NCBI GenBank assembly: GCA_964369235.1
Contig: CAYJEQ010000071.1
Location: 1 to 14,183, forward strand
Origin: CAYJEQ01 sp964369235
GTDB taxonomy: Bacteria > Bacillota > Clostridia > Oscillospirales > Ruminococcaceae
Direction of reading: 5' to 3'
Length of the DNA stretch: 14,183 nt
The notes under the pieces are model-generated. The model was not told the origin of the DNA. It saw nothing but the letters and a program-made list of their open reading frames with translations, and did not search any database. A program made the position numbers and the translations under genes. Below, in pieces: positions 13,440 to 14,183 of the stretch; the stretch's first letter is position 1, and each line of letters starts with the position of its first letter.

Positions 13440-14183
13440 TTACCCCTTATTAACCATTACAACCTCTAATGTAAATAGCCCCTCGCTACTATCAATATTT
13501 AAATATCCACTATTTTCTTCCACCAAATGCTTTATGCTCTTTAGACCTATGCCATGATATAACTTGTCTGCCTTGGTGGTAGTGGGCAATCCTTTGGAAA
13601 AATTAAGTTTATTACTATAGGGATTGGATATTTTTATTATTATATTGCCACCTTCCTCTACAATAAATACTCTGATTAGTCCCCCTTCTACACAGTTTTC
13701 TAGGGCGTTGTCAATGGCATTTCCCAGTATTATATATAGGGATTTGTCATCAACTACAGTGTACTTAGATATATTTACAAATACCTCTACCTTTATCTTA
13801 GAAGCTATCTCCCCTAGTTTGTAATTAAGTATTCTATTTATCTTTTCGTTAGAGGTATATAGTACAAAATCCTCCTTGACTACCTGTCCTATTAATAAAT
13901 CTAAGGTTTTGTTAATCTCCTCTTGTTCTGTAGATTCCCCTACTTTAGATTTTATATAAAGTAGCTGATATTTAAAATCATGTTTTAACTGAGCTATTTT
14001 ATTAAAACTACTGTTAATTGTATTTTCCGATTTTATATAATACTCCCATTGTTTTTTTAATATTTCGTTCTCGTAATTAATCTTTCTAGCACTATAAAGT
14101 TTCTCCTGTAGATATATAGAAAATATATTAATACATATAACGATTATTATAGATATCAGCAGATACCTATCTGTAGGAAATTC
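13440..14183 (-). CDS. agrC: AgrC-type sensor histidine kinase, C-terminal part (5' end outside window)
   Basis: The minus-strand frame is open from the window edge for 247 residues. It covers one N-terminal helix, YLLISIIIVICINIFSIYL (7-25), a coiled linker, then the phospho-acceptor segment QLKHDFKYQLLYIKS with His68, and an HPK10-class ATPase domain. The ATPase segments are IILGNAIDNALENC (N box), KISNPYS and KLYHGIGLKSIKHLVEENSG. AgrC senses the AgrB-processed cyclic peptide and phosphorylates the response regulator AgrA, which is not in the window. The gene ends 163 bp before agrD. The order agrC-agrD-agrB differs from the classic BDCA order, so the locus is rearranged in this lineage. 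Being truncated, it is called from the C-terminal domains and context. Confidence 0.9.
   Translation of the reverse strand, partial: EFPTDRYLLISIIIVICINIFSIYLQEKLYSARKINYENEILKKQWEYYIKSENTINSSFNKIAQLKHDFKYQLLYIKSKVGESTEQEEINKTLDLLIGQVVKEDFVLYTSNEKINRILNYKLGEIASKIKVEVFVNISKYTVVDDKSLYIILGNAIDNALENCVEGGLIRVFIVEEGGNIIIKISNPYSNKLNFSKGLPTTTKADKLYHGIGLKSIKHLVEENSGYLNIDSSEGLFTLEVVMVNKG

Noticed and set aside
13351..13824. Two short plus-strand ORFs (13351-13557 and 13624-13824)
   Set aside because: They lie mostly or wholly opposite the clear minus-strand agrC frame with its histidine kinase motifs, and their sequences are low-complexity, so they are shadows.

Overview
The window looks like a chromosomal piece of a motile, low-GC Gram-positive anaerobe of the class Clostridia (Lachnospiraceae-like). 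This is inferred from the AT-rich sequence, frequent ATA and CTA codons, purine-rich AAAGG ribosome binding sites, an agr locus with a clostridial-style AgrD, a large chemoreceptor and tandem GGDEF genes. No RNA gene, transposase, CRISPR array or phage gene is visible. It reads as ordinary chromosome with several regulatory oddities.

Layout. 1-545 (+): the C-terminal part of argininosuccinate synthase, then a terminator. 700-1650 (-): a six-cysteine mini-protein and a DUF1904/tautomerase-like gene, separated by a terminator and a structured repeat (element A, 1050-1137). 1759-4060 (+): a 700-residue methyl-accepting chemotaxis protein behind a probable SigD-type promoter. 4100-8693 (-): a four-gene block made of two nitrilase-fold proteins with degraded catalytic residues, then two membrane-anchored diguanylate cyclases. 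A 26-codon upstream ORF overlaps the start of the second cyclase. 8823-10495 (+): an unrecognised 341-residue protein and a YbaK-type tRNA deacylase, ended by a 21-bp hairpin shared with the opposing P1-family peptidase gene. 10498-12145 (-): the P1 peptidase and a small five-helix membrane protein, with element B (11477-11563) between them. 12376-14183 (-): an agr quorum-sensing locus (agrC partial at the window edge, agrD, agrB, terminator). agrC and agrD were found by translating the minus strand directly.

How it fits together. Most genes concern sensing and behaviour: chemotaxis, c-di-GMP synthesis and peptide quorum sensing. agrD-agrB has its own promoter region, with a 21-bp-spaced direct repeat next to a -35 box and a 20-bp spacer, as expected of an AgrA/LytTR-activated promoter. 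The two cyclases probably form one transcript from the promoter at 6817-6845.

The most unusual observations are: (1) a homologous 87-88-nt three-way-junction element present twice, 10 kb apart; (2) adjacent nitrilase-fold proteins that both lack the catalytic cysteine; (3) the upstream ORF coupled to a 7-TM GGDEF protein; (4) a leader motif shared by the DUF1904 and GGDEF genes; and (5) the agr promoter architecture.
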